Translations under genes and position numbers: made by a program
The notes under the pieces: model-generated
The model's database searches: none
What the model was told of the DNA's origin: nothing
The model's input: only the letters and a program-made list of their open reading frames with translations
NCBI GenBank assembly: GCA_937959265.1
Contig: CALGMA010000008.1
Span: 186,001 to 250,000, forward strand
Reading direction: 5' to 3'
Source: an uncultured Anaerolineae bacterium
Lineage (GTDB): Bacteria; Chloroflexota; Anaerolineae; J036; Brachytrichaceae
DNA: 64,000 nucleotides
Part shown: one piece after another, positions 52,432 through 60,161 of the stretch
Numbering within the stretch: position 1 is the first letter of the stretch
Layout of the letters: the number at the start of each line of letters is the position of its first letter

Positions 52432-53306
52432 TGCGCTATTCGTCTCGCCGTCGTTTGTTGAGCGCGCTGCTCGATCTCCTCGTGTGGCTCATCCTGATCG
52501 CCATGCTCGTGCCGGCGCTGTGGCTGGTGTTCACGTCGGTGCGCAATCCGGTGGAGGTCAACGCGAAGCCGCCGGTGTGGATTCCGCGCGAGCTGACGCT
52601 GGAGGGCTTCAAACCGCTCTTCGGCCAGTCCACCGAGGCGACAGGCGCTATTCCGTTCGACCGCTACTTCTTCAACTCGACATTGGTCGCTCTGATCAGC
52701 ACGGCGATCGCCGTCGCCCTAGGCACAATGGCCGGCTATGCTTTTGCGCGCTATCGCTTTCAGGGCAAGAACGCCCTCTTTCTGGGCATCATGCTCTCGC
52801 GCGCCGTGCCGGGCATCGCCCTCAGCTTGCCGTTATTCCTCTTGTTCGCGCGCATTAGCCAGGCCGGGCCACTGAAACTGATTGATACGCAACTTGGCCT
52901 GATCATCGTCTACGTCGCGGTCAACGTGCCTTTTACTGTCTGGTTGATGGACGGCTTCTTCCGCGAAATTCCCACCGAGCTGAGTGAGGCGGCTCAGCTC
53001 GATGGGTGCACGGAATGGCAGACGTTCACGCTCATCAACCTGCCGCTGGCTTTGCCCGGACTGGCCGCCAGCGCCATCTTTGCCTTTCTTGCTGCGTGGA
53101 ACGAATTTCAAATCGCCGGCGTGTTGACCCGCACGGTCAACTCCAAGACTGCGCCGGTGGGACTGTTCGATTTCACCGGCCAGTTCACCATTGACTGGCG
53201 TGGCATGGCCGCGATGGCGACCGTCATGATGATTCCGGCCATCGCCTTTGTGTTGGTTGTGCAGCGCAACCTCGTGCGCGGCTTGACCTTCGGCGCGGTG
53301 AAATAA
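52431..53306 (+). CDS. sugar ABC transporter permease (second subunit)
   Basis: A 291-residue membrane protein of the MalG/UgpE type. The ATG at 52431 uses the last base of the upstream stop. It has about six helices and the EAA loop 'ELSEAAQLDGCTEWQTFTLINLPLALPG'. The N-terminal periplasmic segment 'NPVEVNAKPPVWIPRELTLEGF' is typical. With the first permease and lipoprotein it forms a carbohydrate importer of the CUT1 class. Confidence 0.92.
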   Translation: MRYSSRRRLLSALLDLLVWLILIAMLVPALWLVFTSVRNPVEVNAKPPVWIPRELTLEGFKPLFGQSTEATGAIPFDRYFFNSTLVALISTAIAVALGTMAGYAFARYRFQGKNALFLGIMLSRAVPGIALSLPLFLLFARISQAGPLKLIDTQLGLIIVYVAVNVPFTVWLMDGFFREIPTELSEAAQLDGCTEWQTFTLINLPLALPGLAASAIFAFLAAWNEFQIAGVLTRTVNSKTAPVGLFDFTGQFTIDWRGMAAMATVMMIPAIAFVLVVQRNLVRGLTFGAVK

Positions 53307-53372
53307 GACTCAACAATTCGTCTTCGATCTCCTAGCTCGAACCTTCAAACGCCTGCTCCGGATCTGCGTCGC

Positions 53373-54722
53373 ATGCCATCTCACATCACCGACTCCATCT
53401 TCCTAAAAGACCTGTATGGCACAGACGAGATGCGTGCCGTCTTCAATGACGAGGCCCTGCTGCAACGTTGGCTGGATGTGGAAGCCGCGCTGGCGCAGGC
53501 TGAGGGGGAGATCGGCGTGATCCCGCCTTGGGCAGCGGAGGAGATCGCCCGCAAAGCCAGGGCCGAGCTGATTGATACGGCGTGGATGAAGCGCGAGATA
53601 GACCACACGCTGCACCCCATCGTGCCGCTCATCCGCGCGCTGAAGTCCATCTGCGACGATGATGCGGGTGAATACATCCACTGGGGCGCGACCACGCAGG
53701 ACATCATGGATACTGCTCTCGTGCTCCAGCTCAAAGACGCGATCGCGATCTTCGAGCAGCGCCTGCGCCATCTGGAAACAACGTTAGTCGAACTCGCGCA
53801 GCGTTATCGCGAGACGCTCATGCCCGGGCGCACACATGGCCAGCACGCCCTGCCCATCACCTTCGGTTTCAAAGTGGCAATCTGGCTGGATGAGTTTCGC
53901 CGGCATGCGGCGCGCCTGCGCGCGTGCAAGCCGCGCGTGTTAGTCGGCCAGTTCGGCGGCGCGGTGGGCACGCTGGCCGGAGTGGCGGAGTATGGGCTGG
54001 ACATCCGCCGGCGGATGATGGCGCATCTCGGCCTCGGCGCGCCGGCGATCAGTTGGCACGTCGCGCGCGATAGCTTCGCCGAGTTCGCCAACGTCGTCGC
54101 GATGATGGCCGGAAGCTGCGGCAAGATCGCCCGTGAAGTGATCGCCTTGCAGAAGAGCGAGGTGATGGAGATCGAAGAGCCATGGGCCGCCGGCAAGGTG
54201 GGCAGCAGCACCATGCCGCACAAGCGCAATCCGATGCTATGTGAGGCAATTGCTGCGCTGGCGCGGCTATGCTTCGACCGCGCCCGCACTGCACTCGATG
54301 GTCTCATTCAAGAGCACGAGCGTGACTGGACTGTCAACCACATGGAATGGGCCTACCTGCCTGAGCTGTGCGTGATGGCCGATGGCGCGCTCGCGCTCAC
54401 CCTGCGCGTGCTGGGCGGCTTGCACGTATATCCGGAGCGCATGCGCGCCAATGTGGATGCGCTTCAAGGGCTGATGATGTCCGAGGCCGTCATGTTTGCG
54501 CTCGGTCAAGCCGTGGGGCGCCAGACGGCGCACGATGTCGTCTATGCCTGCGCGATGCGGGCTGTTGAGACGAAGCGTCCCTTTCGTGAGGTGTTAGCCG
54601 AAGACCCGCTCGTGCGCGCGCATCTATCGGATGATGATCTGGACCGTCTGCTCGATCCAACCCGCTACATCGGCCTGGCGCGCGAGATGGTGGATCGGGT
54701 GTGTCGCGCAGAGCCTGAGTGA
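53373..54722 (+). CDS. aspartase/fumarase-superfamily lyase (adenylosuccinate lyase-like)
   Basis: A 449-residue protein. The superfamily signature GSSTMPHKRNP is intact, 'HWGATTQDIMDTAL' carries the TxxD region and 'RTHGQHALPITFG' the catalytic His. Length and these motifs fit adenylosuccinate lyase or 3-carboxy-cis,cis-muconate cycloisomerase. Its place at the end of a catabolic run with the same orientation favours a pathway-specific lyase over housekeeping purB. Both remain possible. It would act as a homotetramer with shared active sites. Confidence 0.85.
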   Translation: MPSHITDSIFLKDLYGTDEMRAVFNDEALLQRWLDVEAALAQAEGEIGVIPPWAAEEIARKARAELIDTAWMKREIDHTLHPIVPLIRALKSICDDDAGEYIHWGATTQDIMDTALVLQLKDAIAIFEQRLRHLETTLVELAQRYRETLMPGRTHGQHALPITFGFKVAIWLDEFRRHAARLRACKPRVLVGQFGGAVGTLAGVAEYGLDIRRRMMAHLGLGAPAISWHVARDSFAEFANVVAMMAGSCGKIAREVIALQKSEVMEIEEPWAAGKVGSSTMPHKRNPMLCEAIAALARLCFDRARTALDGLIQEHERDWTVNHMEWAYLPELCVMADGALALTLRVLGGLHVYPERMRANVDALQGLMMSEAVMFALGQAVGRQTAHDVVYACAMRAVETKRPFREVLAEDPLVRAHLSDDDLDRLLDPTRYIGLAREMVDRVCRAEPE

Positions 54723-54727
54723 CGGCC

Positions 54728-55627
54728 TTACGCGCCGCGAATCACTTTGCGCACCTCGCGCGCGATCGCCTCGGTTGGCGTGTTCATCCCATAGGCCAAT
54801 CGCCAACGCCCTTGCGCGTCAATGACGAAGGTGTCGGCGGTGTGATCCACCGTGTAGGTCCTCGAGCTGCCGATGCGGTTGGATCGGAAGTGCGCGCCGT
54901 ATTCCAGCGCAATTAGCCGCACTTGGCTTTCCGGTCCGGTCAAGCCGATGAAGTCTGGGTCGAAGATGCGCACGTAGCGCCGCAGCACTTCTGGCGTGTC
55001 GCGCGTTCCGTCCACGCTGACGAACACGAATGCGACCTGCTCCGCATCTTTGCCGAGCGCGGCCTTCACCTTGCGCATCTCGCTCAGCGCGAGCGGGCAA
55101 ATGTCCGGGCAATGGGTGTAGCCGAAGAACAGCATCACCGTCTTGCCGCGCAGGTCGCTCAGCTGGGTGACGCCGCCGTCGCTGTTCGTCAGGGCGAAGT
55201 CCGGCATCGGTCGCGGTGGGGTCAGATAGGCAATCGCCTGGGGCGTCTGGACGGCTGCGCGGTTGGCTGCGCCGAAGAGGTAGCCGCTGCCGGCGGCGGC
55301 CAGCGCGCCGAGCACAACCACGCTTGCTACAGCGGCGCGCAGGGGGCTGGCCGGCCGCAGGAGCAGCGCGCTCGCCGTAACCGTGCTCGCCGCGCCTGCA
55401 ATCAGGATGAGCGGCGGGATCATCGCATCGGCCAACGGCCGGCCACAGATAAACGCCCACAACGCAGCCGGCGCTTCGGCCAGCAACTGCACGTCTTGCA
55501 AATAGGCAGCGCCGAGGAAGGACATCACGGCGCCGAACCCGATGAGCACCGAGGCAATGGTCAGCGTCCCAATCGAAGATGTGGGACGGTGGTCAGTCGG
55601 GCGAGGAATGCTGTGAATCGTGGCCAT
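54728..55627 (-). CDS. SCO1/SenC copper chaperone with extra N-terminal membrane helices
   Basis: A 299-residue protein. Three hydrophobic helices occupy about 20-125 (for example LTIASVLIGFGAVMSFLGAAY, MIPPLILIAGAASTVTASALL). A SCO domain follows with the copper-binding YTHCPDICPLA and the distant His in YTVDHTADTFV. Usual SCO proteins have one anchor helix, so the extra helices are notable. It lies just downstream of the oxidase genes on the same strand and should deliver copper to the CuA site of subunit II. Confidence 0.9.
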   Translation of the reverse strand: MATIHSIPRPTDHRPTSSIGTLTIASVLIGFGAVMSFLGAAYLQDVQLLAEAPAALWAFICGRPLADAMIPPLILIAGAASTVTASALLLRPASPLRAAVASVVVLGALAAAGSGYLFGAANRAAVQTPQAIAYLTPPRPMPDFALTNSDGGVTQLSDLRGKTVMLFFGYTHCPDICPLALSEMRKVKAALGKDAEQVAFVFVSVDGTRDTPEVLRRYVRIFDPDFIGLTGPESQVRLIALEYGAHFRSNRIGSSRTYTVDHTADTFVIDAQGRWRLAYGMNTPTEAIAREVRKVIRGA

Positions 55628-55666
55628 GCTTAAGATACTCCACGGAGCCTGCGCTCGGTTGCTCGT

Positions 55667-55701
55667 CAGAAGCCGAGGCCAAAGCAGGGCCTCGGCTTCT
55701 G
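55667..55701 (-). terminator. 14-bp perfect hairpin between oxidase and SCO genes
   Basis: Arms 55667-55680 and 55688-55701 pair fully with a seven-base loop. It lies between the subunit I stop (55718) and the SCO start (55627), so it probably limits read-through into the chaperone gene. No T-tract follows. Confidence 0.6.
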
Positions 55702-55717
55702 GTTATTCGTGGCCATG

Positions 55718-57451
55718 CTATGGCATCGGCGCGTTGCTGGTCGGCATGAAGCGGAGGATGTTCCAGCCTTCCTGAAAGTCCAGCACTTCGGCCATCACCG
55801 GGCCGTAGGAGATCAGCAGCAGGATACCCAGGATGCCCAGCCAGATGCCCCAGCGCTCGAACCACAGCGGCGAGGTGCGGTCGCCGCTGACCGTCTCGAT
55901 GGGCACTTCGCCCTCAGGCATCGGCTGACGCGAGAAGAACAACGTGCCGATGATGTTGGCATACAACAGGATCGAGCTGATCAGCAGGATGATGCCGGAG
56001 ACGGCGGTCACGTCCAGCCAGAACGCGGCGGACGGCGTCAAATACGGCGCCTGGCTGGTGAGCGCGCGACGCGGGACGCCCTGCAGGCCGGCTTCGCCCA
56101 TCGCCAGACCGAACAGCACCATCCCGATCAGCCAGGTGAACACCTGGGCGAGCGCGATCTTCTTGCTGAACAACGCGCGGCCGCGAATGGCCGGCAACAG
56201 CCAGTAGAGGATGCCGATATACGTCATCGTCACTGCGCCGCCTAGCGTCTGGTGAAAGTGGGCCGGCACCCACGAGGTGTTGTGGATCGTTGCATTCAGT
56301 TGAGCCGAGGCGTTGATCAGGCCGCTGAACCCGCCGGCGACGAATAGCACCATGCCCGTCAGTTGCGCCGCGACGACCGGATCGTTCCACTTTTGTTTGA
56401 ACGGCCAATCGAACAGCGTCTTCGCCCCGCGATTGCGCGCGGCGTTCTCCAGCGCTGCGCCGACGTTGAACGCGGTCATGAAGCTGGGGACGCTCACGAT
56501 GAGCGTGAGGAGCGTCTGCACGCCCTTCGAGGACGCGCTAATGCCTGGGTCGCTGAACTGGTGATGCACGCCGACGGGCACGGAGAACAACACGAACATG
56601 ATGAACGCCACGCGCGCCAGCGGTTCGCTGAACAGCTTGCCGCCGGCCTGGCGCGGCAGCATGGTGTACCACGACACATACGCGGGGAGCAGCCAGAAAT
56701 ACACCAGTGGATGGCCGAAGAACCAGAACAGCGTGCGCGCCAACTGCGGGTCGGTCACTTTCAAGATGCCCAGCGAAGCCGGCAGCAGCATGAACACGAT
56801 CTCGATGGCCACGCCGACCGTCGCCACGCACCACACGATGAAGTTCACGATGATGGCGAACACGGCCAACGGCACGCGCTCGTTGGGATGCTCGCGCTTC
56901 CAGTCGCGATAGGTCAAGAAGACGTTCGCCGACGCCAGCCACGAACCCAGCGCCAGCAACACCAGCCCGATGTAGAACAAGGCCGGCGCGATCATCGGCG
57001 GATAGAAGGTGTAGAGCACCGCCGACTGTTGCGGCCCGGTGAGCAGGACGAACAGCATCATCAACAGGCCAACCGCCATCGAGGCGAAGGCCGCCCAACC
57101 CATCGGTGTGGACTTGATCGGGCGCCGCAATGAGCGCTCCGTGACGAAGTAGCTGAAGCCGATGATGAAGAATGTGGTGAAGAACAGCGCGTTCATCACC
57201 CCGTGCGCCGTCACGGCCTGATAGTAGAAGGTGAAGACTGGGATCGTCGGGAAATACTGCACAAACGTCGGCGATCGGTGGAACGTCTGGAACGGCCCCA
57301 TGAAGATGCCGAACATCAGCGCGGTGAGCGCCGCGATGATGTGCGCGCCGATCATGACCTGTTCGCGCTTTGCCAGCTTCAGCGTGGTCGGCGTCGCCGG
57401 CGCCTCGAATGTTTGGGGAAAAGTAACGCTCGCCATAAAAGCCTCGCTCAT
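55718..57451 (-). CDS. cbaA: B-type (ba3-like) cytochrome c oxidase subunit I
   Basis: A 577-residue membrane protein with about 12-13 helices. Heme and copper ligands are visible: His in VTAHGVMNAL, the CuB/Tyr motif FFGHPLVYFWLLPAY, VGVHHQFSDPG, and PAHFHQTLGG for the two hemes. GHPxVYFWLLPAY instead of GHPEVYxLxLP places it in the B family, which uses a single (K-type) proton channel and has high oxygen affinity. The ATG at 57451 follows the subunit II stop by three bases. It reduces O2 to water and pumps protons. Confidence 0.93.
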   Translation of the reverse strand: MSEAFMASVTFPQTFEAPATPTTLKLAKREQVMIGAHIIAALTALMFGIFMGPFQTFHRSPTFVQYFPTIPVFTFYYQAVTAHGVMNALFFTTFFIIGFSYFVTERSLRRPIKSTPMGWAAFASMAVGLLMMLFVLLTGPQQSAVLYTFYPPMIAPALFYIGLVLLALGSWLASANVFLTYRDWKREHPNERVPLAVFAIIVNFIVWCVATVGVAIEIVFMLLPASLGILKVTDPQLARTLFWFFGHPLVYFWLLPAYVSWYTMLPRQAGGKLFSEPLARVAFIMFVLFSVPVGVHHQFSDPGISASSKGVQTLLTLIVSVPSFMTAFNVGAALENAARNRGAKTLFDWPFKQKWNDPVVAAQLTGMVLFVAGGFSGLINASAQLNATIHNTSWVPAHFHQTLGGAVTMTYIGILYWLLPAIRGRALFSKKIALAQVFTWLIGMVLFGLAMGEAGLQGVPRRALTSQAPYLTPSAAFWLDVTAVSGIILLISSILLYANIIGTLFFSRQPMPEGEVPIETVSGDRTSPLWFERWGIWLGILGILLLISYGPVMAEVLDFQEGWNILRFMPTSNAPMP

Positions 57452-57454
57452 CAA

Positions 57455-57940
57455 TCACTCGACGATAATGACGCCGTACATCACCTGATGACCGGCGCCG
57501 CAGTAGTGGTTGCAGACAATGTGGTATGTGCCCGGCCGGTTGAAGTTGGCGCTGGCGCGCGCCACCTGACCGGGAACCAGCTCCAGGTTCAAGGTGTGCT
57601 TTTCGATCTGAAAGCCGTGCATCACGTCCTTGCTGGTGACGTAGAAGGTGACCTGCGAGCCGCGCGGGAAGCGCAGCACGGCGGGATTGCCGGCTTCCGG
57701 TCCGGCGTCGAATGCCCACGACTTGGCGACGATGACTGCCTCGTAGCGGTTGTCGGCAATCTTGCGCACCCCCGGCTTGGCAAAGATGGTCTGGTCTAGT
57801 CGCTGGGGATCTATCCGCTCCACCGGCGCCGGCAGGCGAATGCCAAACACGGTGACGGCCAGGATGGTCGCGGCTACAAACGCACCCAGCGTGATCCCCA
57901 CGGCAATTAGCCAATAGCGCTCAAGTTTGTTGATCTCCAT
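57455..57940 (-). CDS. cbaB: B-type cytochrome c oxidase subunit II (CuA)
   Basis: A 161-residue protein starting at 57940 with AAGGAG nine bases upstream. It has one N-terminal helix (WLIAVGITLGAFVAATILAV) and a cupredoxin domain with the CuA ligands His in KDVMHGFQI and CNHYCGAGHQVM. The single helix and short length are typical of ba3-type subunit II. It accepts electrons from cytochrome c or a cupredoxin and passes them to subunit I. It lies between the genes for the small helix subunit and subunit I. Confidence 0.93.
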   Translation of the reverse strand: MEINKLERYWLIAVGITLGAFVAATILAVTVFGIRLPAPVERIDPQRLDQTIFAKPGVRKIADNRYEAVIVAKSWAFDAGPEAGNPAVLRFPRGSQVTFYVTSKDVMHGFQIEKHTLNLELVPGQVARASANFNRPGTYHIVCNHYCGAGHQVMYGVIIVE

Positions 57941-57965
57941 GACGGGATGCTCCTTGATAGCCAGA

Positions 57966-58136
57966 TTAACTGCCTGCCCCACGCTCGATCACAGTGAGGA
58001 ACCAAAGATACACCCAGTACAAGCCGTATCCGAGCAGCATGAGAAAGACGAAGAGGACGATGCCTCGCGGTTGGAAGCCGGAGTGCTCGCCGTCCGGCTC
58101 AGGAGGTTGGGGAGAATTCATCGGTCTTTCTTCCAT
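57966..58136 (-). CDS. cbaD: small single-helix oxidase subunit (IIa-like)
   Basis: A 56-residue protein: a polar start (MEERPMNSPQPPEPDGEHS) and one hydrophobic helix (IVLFVFLMLLGYGLYWVYLW) ending near ERGAGS. It lies immediately before subunit II, as cbaD does in ba3 operons. In ba3 oxidase, subunit IIa supplies the helix missing from the short subunit II. The ATG at 58136 has AAAGGA upstream; 58121 is an alternative. Too short for usual gene finders, so easily missed. Confidence 0.78.
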   Translation of the reverse strand: MEERPMNSPQPPEPDGEHSGFQPRGIVLFVFLMLLGYGLYWVYLWFLTVIERGAGS

Positions 58137-58465
58137 GACATCAAAGATCCTTTGAAAGGGTTACACCTAGCATAGTTATCGCTGCAGCGTAAAGGAAATC
58201 GGGCTGGATTGCACTCCGCCTGTGGACGGTCGGCGAGCTGGTCAGTCGGCTAGTCTTTATGAAACAGAAGTCGGGTTTCTCTGTGAACCTGGTCTCTAGA
58301 TGCGCATGATGAAGCTGGCTTTTGGCATACGAGATCTGGGGTTGATCCTCGCAGTTCGCCCGGGGGGCATTTCTGGCGAGGGGCAGGCGCAACATACGAG
58401 GGTAGGCGCAGGCATTGCCTGCGCCTGTTTTGCCTCTGCAGAGAAATGCACCCTTCGCCCGTCGT
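58137..58465. other. intergenic region upstream of the oxidase operon
   Basis: About 330 bases without a supported gene. It should hold the minus-strand promoter of the oxidase operon. It also contains the dispersed hairpin at 58401-58427, which lies just beyond the yqeC stop and may terminate yqeC. Confidence 0.5.
58401..58427. repeat. dispersed hairpin element, copy 2 (best copy)
   Basis: Ten-bp arms 58404-58413 and 58417-58426 pair perfectly around an ATT loop, followed by GTTTTG. Related copies lie at 49949-49975 and 62761-62783. Confidence 0.6.
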
Positions 58466-59266
58466 TTAGTTGCACAAAAGCACCGGCTGCGACGCGCGAG
58501 GCGCAATCGTTACCGTCCGGTCGAAGCCGCGCGCGCGCAGGGCAGCCATGATCTGCGGCGCAGCCGGATGCAGCGCATGTCCGTCGTGCTGGGTGAGCAC
58601 AGCGACTCTGGAGGCGCCCCGTGGGATGCCTTTCAGCCCGCCGGCGGGATGCGCGAGCAGCGCGATGATCAGCGCCGGCGTGATGATGCTGCCTGTTGGC
58701 GTCTGCGTGAGTTGTGCGATGCGCTCCATGCGATGCGCTATGTGCGCGTCGAGTGGTTGACCGATGGCGTCGAGGCTGGCCAGAACGCATACGACATCGG
58801 CGCAACCAGGGATCATCGGTTCGCTATCGCCTGGCGCTTTGATGCGCAGGCCGCGCGCGCCGTCAGCTTCCACGAGGACCGAAATCAGCATCCCCTGTGT
58901 GGCGGCTTTCAGCCCACAGATTGCGTTTGGTGCAAAGCCAACGAGCTTGGTCTGTATGGTGGGCATGCCGGCGTTGCCGACGGGCGTCGGGTCGAGCGTG
59001 CCCTCGATCGCCGAGGCCAGGCAAGCAGTGCGCCATGTGGTCGAAGCATCGAGCGCCGGCGCAAAGTCTGCAATCGGCCCGACGTGGAGCAAGTCGAACG
59101 TTTCTGCTACCGGCTGCCAGATCTTCGTCGTGGTCGTAAAGATAACGCGCGCGCCGCGTGCTGCGAGCGCCTGCGCCAGGCGCCAGCACAACGTAGTCTT
59201 GCCTCCTGCGCCGACGACTGCGACGCAGTCGCCGGGGTGGACTGTCAGCGCCGTCAACAGATCCAT
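58466..59266 (-). CDS. yqeC: selenium cofactor biosynthesis protein YqeC (putative)
   Basis: A 266-residue P-loop protein. VAVVGAGGKTTLCWRLA is the family's shortened P-loop, 'VIFTTTTKIWQP' follows, and 'VLVEADGARGLRIKAP' is the family hallmark. YqeC is linked by context to maturation of selenium-dependent molybdenum hydroxylases. No such hydroxylase is in the window. It starts nine bases after the trmI stop and is probably co-transcribed with it. Confidence 0.87.
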   Translation of the reverse strand: MDLLTALTVHPGDCVAVVGAGGKTTLCWRLAQALAARGARVIFTTTTKIWQPVAETFDLLHVGPIADFAPALDASTTWRTACLASAIEGTLDPTPVGNAGMPTIQTKLVGFAPNAICGLKAATQGMLISVLVEADGARGLRIKAPGDSEPMIPGCADVVCVLASLDAIGQPLDAHIAHRMERIAQLTQTPTGSIITPALIIALLAHPAGGLKGIPRGASRVAVLTQHDGHALHPAAPQIMAALRARGFDRTVTIAPRASQPVLLCN

Positions 59267-59275
59267 TGCGTCCGA

Positions 59276-60124
59276 TCAGGCCTCACCGGGGAAGACGTCC
59301 TCCTCATCCTCCTTCTCGAGCTCGGTCATTGGCAATGCGTGGGGCTTGACGATGGCGCGCGCGAAGATGAGAAAGCCGGTGTGGGCGACCATGCGATCCT
59401 GTGGGCGCAGTCGGTCGGCCACCGGCTTGTAGCGCCGGGTCAGAATCTCCTCGACGTCAATCAACCCGAAGGCCGAGTCTTCCAACGCGCGCAACAGGTT
59501 CACAACCTGATTCGTGGTCGGCACGAGTGCGCCGAAGAAACCGCCATCCTTCAACACCTCGCGTGCCTGCGGCACGCAGGTTTCCGGCTCGGGCATGTCC
59601 AGGAAAACGGCGTCCACTTTGCCATCCACTTTGAAGCCTAGGGTGCTATCGGCGTGAATGAACGTGACGTATGGATCCAGGCCGATGCGCTCCATGTTGT
59701 GTCGCGCCAGCTCGATGAAATCCTCACGAATCTCCTGCGAATACACATGGCCGGTGGGCATGACCGCGGTTGCCAACGCCAGGGTCAGCCCGCCGCTGCC
59801 GCAGCCGCTCTCCAGGACACGTGCACCGGGCTTGGCGTTCATGCGCATCAGGATGTAGGCGCTGTCCTTCGGAAAGATCACCTGCGAGCTGCGCTTGATG
59901 TGCTTGATGAGGTCGGCCGTGCTGGGCGGGACGATGATGTAGGGATGGCCAAGCGACGAATGGAGGACGCTGCCCCAAGGCTGGCCGATCATAGCGTCGT
60001 AGGCAATGAAGCCGTGGTGCGTCTCGAACTTGTGACCGGCGCGCACCCGCACCAGGTGCGCTTTGTCGCGCATATCCACGAGCAGCGCAAGGTCTTGGTC
60101 TCGAATGATGTTCACAGCGATCAA
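59276..60124 (-). CDS. trmI: tRNA (adenine-58-N1)-methyltransferase, TrmI family
   Basis: A 282-residue SAM methyltransferase. The N-terminal beta domain (GHKFETHHGFIAYDAMIGQPWGS) and the SAM motif RVLESGCGSGGLTLALA, then 'VDAVFLDMPEPE', define the TrmI family that makes m1A58 in the T-loop of tRNAs as a tetramer. The start is a TTG at 60124 or GTG at 60115; there is no clear ribosome binding site. It is divergent from the SH3b lipoprotein gene. Confidence 0.92.
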   Translation of the reverse strand: MIAVNIIRDQDLALLVDMRDKAHLVRVRAGHKFETHHGFIAYDAMIGQPWGSVLHSSLGHPYIIVPPSTADLIKHIKRSSQVIFPKDSAYILMRMNAKPGARVLESGCGSGGLTLALATAVMPTGHVYSQEIREDFIELARHNMERIGLDPYVTFIHADSTLGFKVDGKVDAVFLDMPEPETCVPQAREVLKDGGFFGALVPTTNQVVNLLRALEDSAFGLIDVEEILTRRYKPVADRLRPQDRMVAHTGFLIFARAIVKPHALPMTELEKEDEEDVFPGEA

Positions 60125-60161
60125 GTCGCTATTCTATTGCACGCTACAATCATGCGCTGTC

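Noticed and set aside
56538-57914. 458-residue open frame overlapping the oxidase genes
   Set aside because: His/Arg-rich shadow frame of cytochrome oxidase subunits I and II, which carry all the ligand residues.
58415-59641. 408-residue plus-strand open frame
   Set aside because: Antisense to yqeC and trmI, which have intact family motifs.
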